A DNA stretch of 64,000 bases from Sphingomonadales bacterium 28-55-16 (GTDB lineage Bacteria; Pseudomonadota; Alphaproteobacteria; Sphingomonadales; Sphingomonadaceae), in the NCBI GenBank assembly GCA_002278855.1, contig NCGG01000009.1, positions 1 to 64,000 of the forward strand. The letters run 5' to 3'. The notes beneath the pieces are model-generated. The model searched no databases. It had not been told where the DNA came from and worked only from the letters and a program-made list of their open reading frames with translations. Positions 36,322 through 44,975 of the stretch are shown here, in pieces. The number at the start of each line of letters is the position of its first letter. Positions within the stretch are counted from its first letter, which is position 1. A program made the translations under genes and the position numbers.

Positions 36322-37230
36322 TTAAGCCCGCTGCTTATCCGACAATAAATATTCCAGAATGAAATGCGGCGCCGTTAGCGTCGATATCAGAATGAAGGCT
36401 GACCGGACGACTCCCATGTCTGCCGGAACATCGCCCTGATATAAGAACATCACTACACCTATCCCAAGTGACAATGCCGATACTGCCGCAATGATTACTG
36501 CCTTTTTAAAAGGCGAAAGCGCGCCTGTCTCGCGCAAGGCGTCTGCCATATGGCGGGGTGAATGCAGCCCGCAGAAGAAAACCGCAAATGCAACGAGTGG
36601 CGGCAGCAACAGCGCTGCAATGACGCACGCAAGCACCTCAAGTGCACTTTGCTTATCATTATGACTGAACGCCCAATATGCGAAGACCAAGCTTCCCAAT
36701 GCGGCTGGAACCGAAGCTGCGCCGAGTATGGCGGCGATTACCACACCATTTTGGCTACCCGTCAACGCCGCAAATATCATGGCGACATCATTTGGGCTTG
36801 CAAGCGCGGGCAGCGCAACCAAAGCCCACCCGACCATCATAGCCAAAAACGGGTCAACTCCGCCACGCCAGTCACGGCTGAAATGCACGATAGAGATGAG
36901 AAGAAAAGAAATGAGCGCCAGCTCAGGAAGCACAACCCATAAAAGCACCATGGCCGCCGCGCATATAAGATAGCTGCCAATGATCTTGGCCTTACCAGCC
37001 ATGCCCTTTTGTCCGAAATGGGCCGCGGCTATTTCAACGTCGAGCGTTCCGTGCGGGATGCCTGCAAGGACGATTGCCAAGGCAGCCAGCATATTGACAT
37101 GCGTGCCACCCATGACGCCCCAAAAGCGATCAACGATAACGAGCAGCAGAGTAACTAATGGTAAAGCAAACAGGCGCAACATTTTTGAGAATGTTGCGCC
37201 TGCATAATGCGAGTATGAAATTGTATTCAT
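36322..37230 (-). CDS. blh: Brp/Blh-type beta-carotene 15,15'-dioxygenase
   Basis: Blh cleaves beta-carotene into two retinal molecules. The 302-residue membrane protein (ATG at 37230) has about eight helices. His residues likely to bind iron are in LAGIPHGTLDVEIAA, IVHFSRDW, YWAFSHND and CGLHSPRHMAD. HFILEYLL lies near the end. The gene follows the rhodopsin by 40 bp on the same strand, the usual way a rhodopsin secures its chromophore. The ribosome binding site is weak and a UUCG hairpin stands directly in front of it. Confidence 0.9.
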   Translation of the reverse strand: MNTISYSHYAGATFSKMLRLFALPLVTLLLVIVDRFWGVMGGTHVNMLAALAIVLAGIPHGTLDVEIAAAHFGQKGMAGKAKIIGSYLICAAAMVLLWVVLPELALISFLLISIVHFSRDWRGGVDPFLAMMVGWALVALPALASPNDVAMIFAALTGSQNGVVIAAILGAASVPAALGSLVFAYWAFSHNDKQSALEVLACVIAALLLPPLVAFAVFFCGLHSPRHMADALRETGALSPFKKAVIIAAVSALSLGIGVVMFLYQGDVPADMGVVRSAFILISTLTAPHFILEYLLSDKQRA

Positions 37231-37238
37231 ATAGGAAT

Positions 37239-37260
37239 GTACGCCACCGAAGCGGCGTAC
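37239..37260 (-). other. UUCG-tetraloop hairpin between rhodopsin and blh
   Basis: On the minus strand GTACGCCGC pairs with GTGGCGTAC (nine pairs including one G-U) around a TTCG loop. This is an unusually stable RNA hairpin. There is no T tract, so it more likely protects the rhodopsin message or lowers blh translation than terminates. Confidence 0.65.
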
Positions 37261-37270
37261 GTCCAAGTTC

Positions 37271-38032
37271 TTAACCGAAGGCCTTGTCACCATATTCGGC
37301 GCGCGATTTGCGTACGGCGATCATGTAGATCAAGACGCCAACGCCTGCCTTTGCGATCAAATCGGCAATTGTGTAGCCGACTTGCACGCCCACGGTTACA
37401 TCCGAGCCGCTCAGGTTCGTGTACGGGATCATGTATACGATTGGGTAGAAACCCCATGATGCGAAGGTCAACAAACGTGCCTTCTTCACCAACTCACGTA
37501 CACTGTCTGGCTGGCTGTTGATCGATGCACCGAGACCGGCAAACAATTGCCACATGATGTAGACAAAAGGAATTGCCGACAATGTGCCCCACAATACGCG
37601 GGTTGGAATGTCTGCAGCGATTTCGCCTGGATAACCTAAGATGATCATCAATGCCGCTGCACTTCCAAGCTTGAATGCTTTGGAGACGGTTTCTTCTTCG
37701 CTCAAACGCATCACGAGGATAAGTTCAATAAGAAGCAATGGCACGGTCAGCAACCAATCGACATAACGGTAGGCATCGTTAAATGCATAACCGCTTGCGG
37801 CCACTATCCCGCCTTCGACGGAATAGGCACCTTGCCAGCTTTCGAAAATACGGAAATAATGATAAGCCGCAATGGCCGTAACCAAACCGGAAATGGTAAG
37901 TGCGGTCTTGTAGGCTGGCCCGACTTGCGAACGGCCGAGCCACAAAAACAGCGTTGCCGCTGCCATGGTGGCAAATGTAAATGAAAATGCATTGTAGACC
38001 AAAGAATATTGGCCAAATGTAAGATTTTCCAC
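37271..38032 (-). CDS. xanthorhodopsin-type light-driven proton pump
   Basis: The 253-residue seven-helix rhodopsin starts MENLTFGQYSLVYNAFSFTF, close to Salinibacter xanthorhodopsin. The proton acceptor is Asp92, with Thr96 and the donor Glu103 in RYVDWLLTVPLLLIEL, a DTE pump motif. His58 pairs with Asp92 as in this group. Leu100 at the tuning position predicts green absorption. Lys228 in DLIAKAGVG is the retinal Schiff base. Gly149 in VLWGTLS is the fenestration glycine that lets xanthorhodopsin bind a carotenoid antenna. It forms an operon with blh and is divergent from a LOV regulator. Confidence 0.95.
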   Translation of the reverse strand: MENLTFGQYSLVYNAFSFTFATMAAATLFLWLGRSQVGPAYKTALTISGLVTAIAAYHYFRIFESWQGAYSVEGGIVAASGYAFNDAYRYVDWLLTVPLLLIELILVMRLSEEETVSKAFKLGSAAALMIILGYPGEIAADIPTRVLWGTLSAIPFVYIMWQLFAGLGASINSQPDSVRELVKKARLLTFASWGFYPIVYMIPYTNLSGSDVTVGVQVGYTIADLIAKAGVGVLIYMIAVRKSRAEYGDKAFG

Positions 38033-38085
38033 GTTTCTCTCCCCCTTTTAGCGACACCTCTAGGGTTGTCGGGAGCGTAGAAGGT

Positions 38086-38113
38086 AACCTATGCTTTCGA
38101 TGTGTCAACCTAT
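38086..38113. promoter_or_regulatory. direct repeats in the rhodopsin/LOV divergent promoter region
   Basis: AACCTAT occurs at 38086-38092 and 38107-38113, exactly 21 bp (two helical turns) apart. On the minus strand the second copy overlaps TTGACA (38103-38108), a consensus -35 box facing the rhodopsin gene. Two like-oriented sites on one face of the helix are what a dimeric HTH regulator would bind. Confidence 0.45.
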
Positions 38114-38217
38114 CCTTTATACCATGTTTCTCTATATTGCCTCCTGCGGCCGGTTAGTGCAGACATTAGAAGTACGTGCTGCAATGCGCCGATTGGATAG
38201 TGAGGAGGCAGTCCAAT

Positions 38218-38832
38218 TTGTCTGTTCTTGGCCACAACAACCCGCGGCTGCATGCCCTTATCTCGAACAGTCCGATAGCGTCGGTCGTCAGTGATCCGCG
38301 TCAACGCGATAACCCTATCATTGCCTGCAATGCCGCTTTTTTGGAGCTGACGGGGTATGCCGAACATGAAATCATAGGACGCAACTGCAAATTTTTGGCT
38401 GGTCCAGGCACTGAGCCTTGGTTGAGTGAAACAATAAGCAACGCAGTTAAGCGCCACACACCGGTTCTTGTCGAAATCCTCAATTACAAACGCGATGGAA
38501 CGCCCTTTCGCAATGCGGTGCTGGTTGCGCCGATATTTGACGAAGAGGGCGAGCTTGAGTTCTTTCTCGGCTCACAGGTCGAACTGGAGGCTGGCGCGCC
38601 CATGTCGTATGAGAACCGGCGGATTGCCGCAGCAACGGCGGTGAAGACGTTGTCACGGCGGCAACGCGAGGTACTGGCCGAAATGGCGCTGGGGCATCTC
38701 AACAGGCAAATTGCGTTCCGGCTTGGCGTCAGCGAACAGACGGTCAAAATGCATCGGGCATTATTGATGGAAAGATTGGGCGCCGCGACTTCCGCCGATG
38801 CCATTCGCATAGCTGTCGAGGCTGGCCTTTGA
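38218..38832 (+). CDS. EL222-like blue-light LOV-HTH transcription factor
   Basis: I place the start at the TTG at 38218, nine nt after a perfect AGGAGG, giving 204 residues; the open frame runs further upstream. A LOV domain (about 10-125) carries the flavin-adduct Cys57 in GRNCKFLAG, with [17 protein letters not shown] and FFLGSQVE. A LuxR-type helix-turn-helix follows ([33 protein letters not shown]). The whole is very like EL222 of Erythrobacter litoralis, in which light frees the HTH to dimerise and bind DNA. It is divergent from the rhodopsin-blh operon. Confidence 0.93.
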   Translation: MSVLGHNNPRLHALISNSPIASVVSDPRQRDNPIIACNAAFLELTGYAEHEIIGRNCKFLAGPGTEPWLSETISNAVKRHTPVLVEILNYKRDGTPFRNAVLVAPIFDEEGELEFFLGSQVELEAGAPMSYENRRIAAATAVKTLSRRQREVLAEMALGHLNRQIAFRLGVSEQTVKMHRALLMERLGAATSADAIRIAVEAGL

Positions 38833-38905
38833 ACAGGCGCTTTCGCCGGCAAAGTACCGCTCCGAATGGTGGCGACATGGAACAATCAGGCTTGGAACCA
38901 ATTAG

Positions 38906-38931
38906 ACTTTCACGAAACAATTACGTGAAAA
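38906..38931. promoter_or_regulatory. inverted repeat before the GYYD-repeat protein
   Basis: TTTCACG (38908-38914) and CGTGAAA (38924-38930) form a dyad with a nine-base spacer, ending about 10 nt before the start codon. It could be an operator or a leader hairpin that masks the ribosome binding site. Confidence 0.35.
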
Positions 38932-38940
38932 GAAAATCTT

Positions 38941-39987
38941 ATGAAAAGTCGGATATTATTCGCCGGTGTTGCGCTTGCTGTTCTTACCCCTTCTATGGCC
39001 GCTGCGCAGGATGATGGATGTCGCCGTGATGGAAGTGGCCGTATCGTTGGTACCGCAGTTGGCGCCGGCGCAGGCGGTGTGCTTGGCAATGTGATTGCGG
39101 GGCGTGGCGACAAGACCGAAGGTGCCATTATCGGTGCGATCGTTGGTGCCGTTATAGGCAACCAGGTTTCCAAGTCGGACCGTGGCGATTGCCGCACCGC
39201 TTACGGCTATTATGACGAACAAGGACGCTGGCATTCCACAGGCGTTAGCGTGTCTGATGCGCGTGGCTATTATGACCGCAACGGCAGTTGGGTCGATGGC
39301 CAACCGAACGGATATTATGATAATGGGCGCTGGATAATGTCAAACGGCGACCGGAACAACGCAGGTTATGTTGACCGAGATGGCCAATGGGTGCCTGCTT
39401 CATCGGTCGGCTATTATGATCGCAACAACCGCTGGGTGGGTGGCACCGCAACCGGCTATTATAACAATAATGGTCGTTGGGTCGCGGGCGCTACACGCGG
39501 CCGTTACGACGCGCGTGGCCGTTGGATCGCCGGAGACACCGGTTATGCCAAAGAAAACAATGCTAACTGGAATGCGGTCGAGCAATCCGGATATTATGAC
39601 AATAATGGTCGCTGGCAAGTGGGCAGGGCATATGGTTATTACGATGCCCGTGGCCGGTGGATCGCGACACGTGTCGACAACTATCAGTCAAACGATAACC
39701 AATATCGTCCAGGCATGGGGCCTTATGACCTTGGCCAGATGCCGACCGATATTGCGACGCGCCTTATATGGATGCGAGAATATGTGCGTTCTGGGTTGCA
39801 ATCGCGACGCATCACTCAAAACAGCGCGCAATATGCCCGCCGTGAGCTGACCGCGATTGAAGCCCAGAACCGGCAGTTCAACCGCGATGGTCGCTTGACG
39901 CAGCGTGAAGCGCAGACGCTTGAAAAGCGGCTTGATCGGCTGACCAAACGCCTCGACAAAAATTGGCGGAAAGCTCGCAATTACTGA
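38941..39987 (+). CDS. exported glycine-zipper protein with GYYDxxGRW repeats
   Basis: The 348-residue protein has a signal peptide (cut after AAA near residue 22). A glycine-zipper hairpin follows (about 33-80, GAGAGGVLGNVIAGRG and GAIIGAIVGAVIGNQVS), as in 17-kDa surface antigens. From about residue 88 to 245 come roughly ten tandem copies of G-Y-Y-D-x-x-G-R-W spaced about 15-22 residues apart. The C-terminal 85 residues are charged and helical (AQTLEKRLDRLTKRLDKNWRK). It is likely envelope-associated. I know no function for this arrangement. Confidence 0.8.
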   Translation: MKSRILFAGVALAVLTPSMAAAQDDGCRRDGSGRIVGTAVGAGAGGVLGNVIAGRGDKTEGAIIGAIVGAVIGNQVSKSDRGDCRTAYGYYDEQGRWHSTGVSVSDARGYYDRNGSWVDGQPNGYYDNGRWIMSNGDRNNAGYVDRDGQWVPASSVGYYDRNNRWVGGTATGYYNNNGRWVAGATRGRYDARGRWIAGDTGYAKENNANWNAVEQSGYYDNNGRWQVGRAYGYYDARGRWIATRVDNYQSNDNQYRPGMGPYDLGQMPTDIATRLIWMREYVRSGLQSRRITQNSAQYARRELTAIEAQNRQFNRDGRLTQREAQTLEKRLDRLTKRLDKNWRKARNY

Positions 39988-39999
39988 GCTACATAAAGA

Positions 40000-40034
40000 T
40001 AAGGCCCGGCAGTCCCCCAACTGCCGGGCCTTTA
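40000..40034. terminator. bidirectional terminator between the repeat protein and glnA
   Basis: AAGGCCCGGCAGT / ACTGCCGGGCCTT is a perfect 13-bp stem with a short CCCCCA loop. It separates two convergent genes and has A and T on either side. Confidence 0.85.
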
Positions 40035-40057
40035 GCTAGTGATCCGATGCGTCGAGA

Positions 40058-41470
40058 TCAGTAGCTATAGTACATGTCGAATTCGACGGGGCTTGGCGTC
40101 ATTTCCCAACGGGCGACGTCTTCCATCTTCAATTCGATATAGCTTTCAATCTGGTCCTTCGAGAACACGTCACCCTTCAAAAGGAAGTCGTGATCTGCGG
40201 CGAGACAATCCAATGCTTCACGAAGCGAACCAGCGACCGTTGGAACTTGGGCAAGTTCTGCCGGTGGCAGGTCATACAGGTTCTTGTCCATCGCTTCGCC
40301 AGGGTGGATCTTGTTCTGGATACCATCAAGGCCAGCCATGAACAGCGCAGCATAGCACAGATATGGATTGGCCATTGCGTCTGGGAAGCGCACTTCCACG
40401 CGCTTCGCCTTGGAGCCTGCGCCATATGGAATACGGCAAGAGGCTGAACGGTTACGTGCCGAATAAGCAAGCAACACAGGCGCTTCATAGCCCGGTACCA
40501 AACGCTTGTAGCTGTTGGTGGTAGGGTTCGAGAACGCGTTGATCGCCTTGGCATGCTTGATGATACCGCCGATGAAGTAGAGGCACATGTCCGAAAGACC
40601 AGCATAGCCGTCGCCAGCGAAAAGCGGTGTCTTGCCTTCCCAGATCGACAAATGGGTATGCATGCCCGAGCCATTATCTTCCTTGATTGGCTTGGGCATA
40701 AATGTTGCGGTCTTGCCATAGGCATGCGCGACCTGATGCACGACATATTTGTAGATCTGCATACGGTCAGCTGTCTGCGTCAGCGTGCCAAAGGTCAGGC
40801 CAAGCTCATGCTGGGCTGCAGCCACTTCATGGTGATGCTTGTCGCACGGCAGACCCATTTCCAACATGGTCGAAACCATCTCGCCACGGATATCTGTAGC
40901 ACTGTCGACAGGTGCTACCGGGAAGTAGCCACCCTTGGCACGGGGACGATGGCCCATGTTGCCGCCTTCATATTTCGTGCCGCTGTTGGTCGGCAGTTCA
41001 ATATCGTCAATCTTGTAATAGGATGTGTTGTAGCTGTTTTCGAACCGCACATCGTCAAACATGAAAAATTCAGCTTCTGGACCGACATAGACCGTATCAC
41101 CGATACCCGTCGTTTTCAGATAGGCTTCGGCGCGCTTCGCGGTTGAACGTGGGTCGCGGCTATAGAGCTCGCCAGTTGACGGCTCCACGATGTCGCAGAA
41201 AATGATCATCATTGGCGTTGCGGAGAATGGATCGATGTACACCGCTTCAAGATCTGGCTTAAGGATCATGTCGGACTCGTTGATTGCCTTCCAGCCCTCG
41301 ATCGAGGAGCCATCAAACATCAGGCCGTCTTCCAGCTCATCTTCGCCAATGACGCCAGCGCACATCGTCAGATGCTGCCACTTGCCCTTGGGATCAGTGA
41401 AACGGACATCAACCCACTCGATTTCCTCGTCCTTGATACGTTTGATAATGTCCTTGGCTGAAGTGCCCAT
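40058..41470 (-). CDS. glnA: glutamine synthetase type I
   Basis: GlnA makes glutamine from glutamate, ammonia and ATP. The 470-residue protein has the type I blocks [63 protein letters not shown] and [15 protein letters not shown] in part. The adenylylation Tyr is in NLYDLPPAE, near residue 398. It is 44 bp downstream of glnB in one operon, the classic alphaproteobacterial glnBA pair. Confidence 0.97.
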   Translation of the reverse strand: MGTSAKDIIKRIKDEEIEWVDVRFTDPKGKWQHLTMCAGVIGEDELEDGLMFDGSSIEGWKAINESDMILKPDLEAVYIDPFSATPMMIIFCDIVEPSTGELYSRDPRSTAKRAEAYLKTTGIGDTVYVGPEAEFFMFDDVRFENSYNTSYYKIDDIELPTNSGTKYEGGNMGHRPRAKGGYFPVAPVDSATDIRGEMVSTMLEMGLPCDKHHHEVAAAQHELGLTFGTLTQTADRMQIYKYVVHQVAHAYGKTATFMPKPIKEDNGSGMHTHLSIWEGKTPLFAGDGYAGLSDMCLYFIGGIIKHAKAINAFSNPTTNSYKRLVPGYEAPVLLAYSARNRSASCRIPYGAGSKAKRVEVRFPDAMANPYLCYAALFMAGLDGIQNKIHPGEAMDKNLYDLPPAELAQVPTVAGSLREALDCLAADHDFLLKGDVFSKDQIESYIELKMEDVARWEMTPSPVEFDMYYSY

Positions 41471-41514
41471 AGTGCGTTCCTTCTTTTGCTTGTCTTTTTT
41501 GACTGACTAAATTT

Positions 41515-41907
<393 letters not shown>

Positions 41908-41915
41908 TTAGGCTT

Positions 41916-41931
41916 ATCAAGTATCGTGCCA
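41916..41931 (-). promoter_or_regulatory. sigma-54-like promoter upstream of glnB
   Basis: The minus strand reads TGGCACGATACTTGAT. The -24 part (TGGCACG) is perfect and the spacing is right, but the -12 element reads TTGA rather than TTGC. It lies 63-78 bp upstream of the glnB start. An NtrC-controlled glnBA promoter would be normal for this class. Confidence 0.45.
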
Positions 41932-41977
41932 GTTGACGCTGCACACAAACACTGGATGTTCCGGCCATAGGTAGGAT

Positions 41978-42006
41978 AGCATCTGCCTAAAATTTAGGCA
42001 GATGCT
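41978..42006. repeat. perfect 14-bp inverted repeat after the alcohol dehydrogenase
   Basis: AGCATCTGCCTAAA and its exact reverse complement are separated by one base. It begins 20 nt after the stop of the minus-strand dehydrogenase. It may be a terminator lacking a T run, or a protein-binding palindrome upstream of glnB. Confidence 0.6.
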
Positions 42007-42026
42007 AGATTCATGGGCAGCAGCTT

Positions 42027-44219
42027 TTACTGCGCTGCCTTTTTGTTGCCCCCGCCCAAAGCAGCGTCGTTTGTTTTGGCATAATGTGCGCGGCTAACAA
42101 CATAAGCGCGCATTTGTTCAGCCTCTTTCGCGCTCAGCACGCTGCTAAAGCTGACCATGCCATTAGCCTTCAATATGCCGTCGATAACAACGGATTTCCA
42201 AACCGCGGCGTCTGCAATTACGCCAGATTTGCGCAGGTCAGGCAGCACGCCATTTCCAACCGCACCTGGGCCGTGGCAGACAAGGCAATAGCGCTGGAAG
42301 TTTGATCCGCCCGCAGCGATATCGGCGGGTGTGCCGAACTGCTTGGGTGGCGCCCAGACATAAGGCGGCGTTTTGGGCAGGGCGGGCAGGGCAACTTTGC
42401 CACCCAGCTTAAGCACGATCAATCGTGGCAGATTAGGTACCGAGGCACTTGTCGCACCGGCATAACCCGACACAAGCGGGAATGCACCGCCTTTGCTGGT
42501 CAGGAACGCAACATATTGTTCGCCATCAACGGTATAGGTCGATGCGCCTGATAGCACACCTGATTGTACATTGAGATTAAGCAACTGCTTGCCTGTATCC
42601 GCGGCATATGCTCGGAATTCGCCCATCGCCGTACCTTGAAATACCAGGTTTCCGGCTGTGGTCATCGTGCCGCCATTCCATGATGCGGGATGATTAACCG
42701 TCCATTTCGCTTTGCCGGTTTTTGGATCGAACGCCACCAGCTTGCCTGTGGTTGCCGCTTTTACGGCCTTCACGAAATTGGTGTCATCGGGAAGGTCGGC
42801 CGTGGCCATTGCTCCGCCGACATTAAAACCAATCGGTTTGCGCTCCTGTTCATTCGGTGCCACGGGCGGCAGATAGGCGCCGCCAATATACAAAGCCGGA
42901 ATATACACGAGGCCGGTGGCAGGGTTATAGCTCATGGGGTGCCAGTTATGCGCGCCCAGCGCCGACGGGTTGGCCAAATAAAGCTTGCCGGTTTTTTCAT
43001 ACCGCGCTGCAGGGTTTTCGATCGGACGTCCGGTCTTCAGATCGTAACCCGTCGCCCAGGTGATGCCGTCAATGAAAGGGTTGGCCGACAGCAATTTGCC
43101 ATTCATGCGGTCGATAGTGAAGAAAAACCCGTTTTTGGGCGCGTGGTAGAGAACCTTCCGATCCTTGCCGTCCCGCTTTTCTGTGGCCAATATGATCGGC
43201 TGGGTCGCGGTATAATCCCAGCTTTCAGCCGGTGTTTCCTGATAATGCCAGACATATTTGCCCGTATCTGGTTTCAGCGCGACAATGGATGACAGGAATA
43301 AATTGTCGCCTTCGCCATTGGAACGAATACCGTGGTTCCAAGGGTTGCCGTTGCCGACACCCAAATAGAGTTGATCCAGCTCCGCATCGTAAACAATAGC
43401 ATCCCATACGGTGCCGCCGCCGCCGCTTTCACGCCAGTCGCCCTTTTTAGGCTTGCTGCTCCACGTGCTGGTTGCTGCAGTTTTCAGAATGTCGTCACTT
43501 GCGGCGTTGTCGGGTTCGCCTTTGGGGTTTGGCGTGGTGTAGAAACGCCATGCTTGCTTGCCAGTGGCGGCATCATACGCGGTGACATAGCCACGTGCGC
43601 CAAATTCAGCGCCACCGAAGCCGATGACGACCTTGTCCTTCACGACGCGCGGTACGCCGGTGATCGTGCCATTGGATTTGAGATCCAGCGTCTGCGCGCT
43701 CCAATTTTGCTTTCCGGTGCTGGCATCAAGCGAAATCAGGCGACCATCAATTGTGCCAACGAAAACGCTGCCCTTCCAAAACGCAACGCCGCGATTGACG
43801 ACGTCGCAGCAGGCTTTGACGCCGCGCGCCTTGTCGACTTCGGGGTCAAAGCTCCACAATGGCGTGCCGGTTTTGGCATCATAGGCAAAAACCTTCGACC
43901 ATGCGGTCGACACAAACATCTTACCGTCGACCACGACTGGCGTCGCTTCTTGGCCGCGCGCATCGGGGAGGTCTGCAAACCAAGCGATGCCCAAATCTTG
44001 CACATTGCTGTCATTGATTTTCGTGAGCGGACTATGCCGTTGTTCGTCATAATTGAAACCCGTCATGGCCCAATTGGAGCCATCGCCGCCGGTTTTCAGA
44101 TAATCACCATCAATCGCGGCAAAGGCTGGATTATCAGACTCGAGCGTCGTTTTTTGACAAGATCCCAATAACAATGCCGCGCTTGCAAACGCTGTTGCGA
44201 CCAAAAGCTTTTTAATCAT
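42027..44219 (-). CDS. PQQ-dependent alcohol dehydrogenase, quinohaemoprotein, lipoprotein form
   Basis: The 730-residue protein oxidises alcohols in the periplasm using pyrroloquinoline quinone. A lipobox LLLGSC at residues 16-21 predicts a lipid anchor. The eight-bladed propeller has vicinal Cys137-Cys138 (KACCDVVNRG), a metal-binding Glu205 (GGAEFGARG) and Asn292 (GNGNPWN), and catalytic Asp335 in ESWDYTATQ. Position +2 is Thr337, not Asp, so it is the calcium and not the lanthanide type. A cytochrome c domain at the C-terminus has CLVCH (645-649) with Met688 as probable ligand. PQQ synthesis genes are not in the window. Confidence 0.92.
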   Translation of the reverse strand: MIKKLLVATAFASAALLLGSCQKTTLESDNPAFAAIDGDYLKTGGDGSNWAMTGFNYDEQRHSPLTKINDSNVQDLGIAWFADLPDARGQEATPVVVDGKMFVSTAWSKVFAYDAKTGTPLWSFDPEVDKARGVKACCDVVNRGVAFWKGSVFVGTIDGRLISLDASTGKQNWSAQTLDLKSNGTITGVPRVVKDKVVIGFGGAEFGARGYVTAYDAATGKQAWRFYTTPNPKGEPDNAASDDILKTAATSTWSSKPKKGDWRESGGGGTVWDAIVYDAELDQLYLGVGNGNPWNHGIRSNGEGDNLFLSSIVALKPDTGKYVWHYQETPAESWDYTATQPIILATEKRDGKDRKVLYHAPKNGFFFTIDRMNGKLLSANPFIDGITWATGYDLKTGRPIENPAARYEKTGKLYLANPSALGAHNWHPMSYNPATGLVYIPALYIGGAYLPPVAPNEQERKPIGFNVGGAMATADLPDDTNFVKAVKAATTGKLVAFDPKTGKAKWTVNHPASWNGGTMTTAGNLVFQGTAMGEFRAYAADTGKQLLNLNVQSGVLSGASTYTVDGEQYVAFLTSKGGAFPLVSGYAGATSASVPNLPRLIVLKLGGKVALPALPKTPPYVWAPPKQFGTPADIAAGGSNFQRYCLVCHGPGAVGNGVLPDLRKSGVIADAAVWKSVVIDGILKANGMVSFSSVLSAKEAEQMRAYVVSRAHYAKTNDAALGGGNKKAAQ

Positions 44220-44275
44220 GTTTTCTCTCCCGAACGCAGAAGCTATGCCGATGATCGGCCTGCGTCCAGTCGAAA

Positions 44276-44293
44276 TTTAATCAACGGATTAAA
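44276..44293. promoter_or_regulatory. 18-bp palindromic operator upstream of the alcohol dehydrogenase
   Basis: TTTAATCAACGGATTAAA has 7-bp half sites (TTTAATC/GATTAAA) around AACG. It lies 57-74 bp upstream of the dehydrogenase start and overlaps the last codons of the DJ-1 family gene. A near-identical copy is at 48074-48090. Confidence 0.5.
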
Positions 44294-44954
44294 TTATAGC
44301 TTTGATCGCGATTTCCATTTCAGCGGCAGCCTTGTCGTAGACGCTTGCGCGCAGGCTGCGCACCGTGTCTGCCTTAGAACGCGCGAGTGAACCACCACCA
44401 AAAGGTGGGGCGGGATCATATTCCAATGCAAGCTGGATCGTTCGGGCGACATCCTCACCCGAGATTGCTGCAATAAGCGCAAGTGCGAAATCAATGCCTG
44501 ATGTCACCCCACCTGCCGTTATTACATGGCCATCATGCACGACACGCGCTGTTTGGTGCGTTGCGCCGACGAGGGGAAGCAATTGCGTATAGGCCCAATG
44601 GCAGGTTGCTTTTTTGCCTTGCAGTAAGCCCGCCGCGCCAAGGATGAACGCACCTGTGCACACGCTGGTTACATATTCAGCGCTCTGTGCTTGCTGACGC
44701 ACAAAATCAACAAGGGCTGTATCTGCAATCGCGTTACGGACGCCATGGCCGCCGGGTAGGCATAAAATGTCCGCTTGCGGGCATTGCGCAAAGCTGGATC
44801 GTGGGAGGATGGAAAAGCCGCAATCAGTCGTAACCGCTGTGCCGTCCTTGCTGACAACATGCACCTGGGCGTTGGGCAGGCGCGACAGAAACTGCACTGG
44901 CCCGGTAAAATCGAGCTGTGTGACATTGTCGAACAAGACGAAAACGATATTCAT
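44289..44954 (-). CDS. DJ-1/PfpI family protein, isonitrile hydratase-like
   Basis: The 221-residue protein has the flavodoxin-like DJ-1 fold. The nucleophile elbow is TSVCTGAFILGAAGLL, with Cys near residue 97, followed by KKATCHWAYTQLL. The early DNVTQLDFTGPVQFLSRLP carries an acidic residue as in isonitrile hydratase (InhA). The real substrate is unknown. It lies 69 bp upstream of the PQQ dehydrogenase and 21 bp downstream of the thiolase, so the three minus-strand genes may share transcripts. Confidence 0.85.
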   Translation of the reverse strand: MNIVFVLFDNVTQLDFTGPVQFLSRLPNAQVHVVSKDGTAVTTDCGFSILPRSSFAQCPQADILCLPGGHGVRNAIADTALVDFVRQQAQSAEYVTSVCTGAFILGAAGLLQGKKATCHWAYTQLLPLVGATHQTARVVHDGHVITAGGVTSGIDFALALIAAISGEDVARTIQLALEYDPAPPFGGGSLARSKADTVRSLRASVYDKAAAEMEIAIKAII

Positions 44955-44975
44955 AATGCCCAGCGTTGTAGGCTT

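Noticed and set aside
38881..38940. EcfG-type (GGAAC...CGTT) promoter before the GYYD-repeat gene
   Set aside because: GGAAC occurs but CGTT is not found at the right spacing.
39190..39680. Repeated DNA in the GYYD protein as a possible CRISPR array
   Set aside because: The repeats are in frame, vary at the DNA level and encode a repeated peptide; there are no constant repeat/spacer units.
43332..44171. Plus-strand open frame of 279 codons opposite the PQQ dehydrogenase
   Set aside because: Antisense shadow; the dehydrogenase on the other strand has all catalytic motifs.
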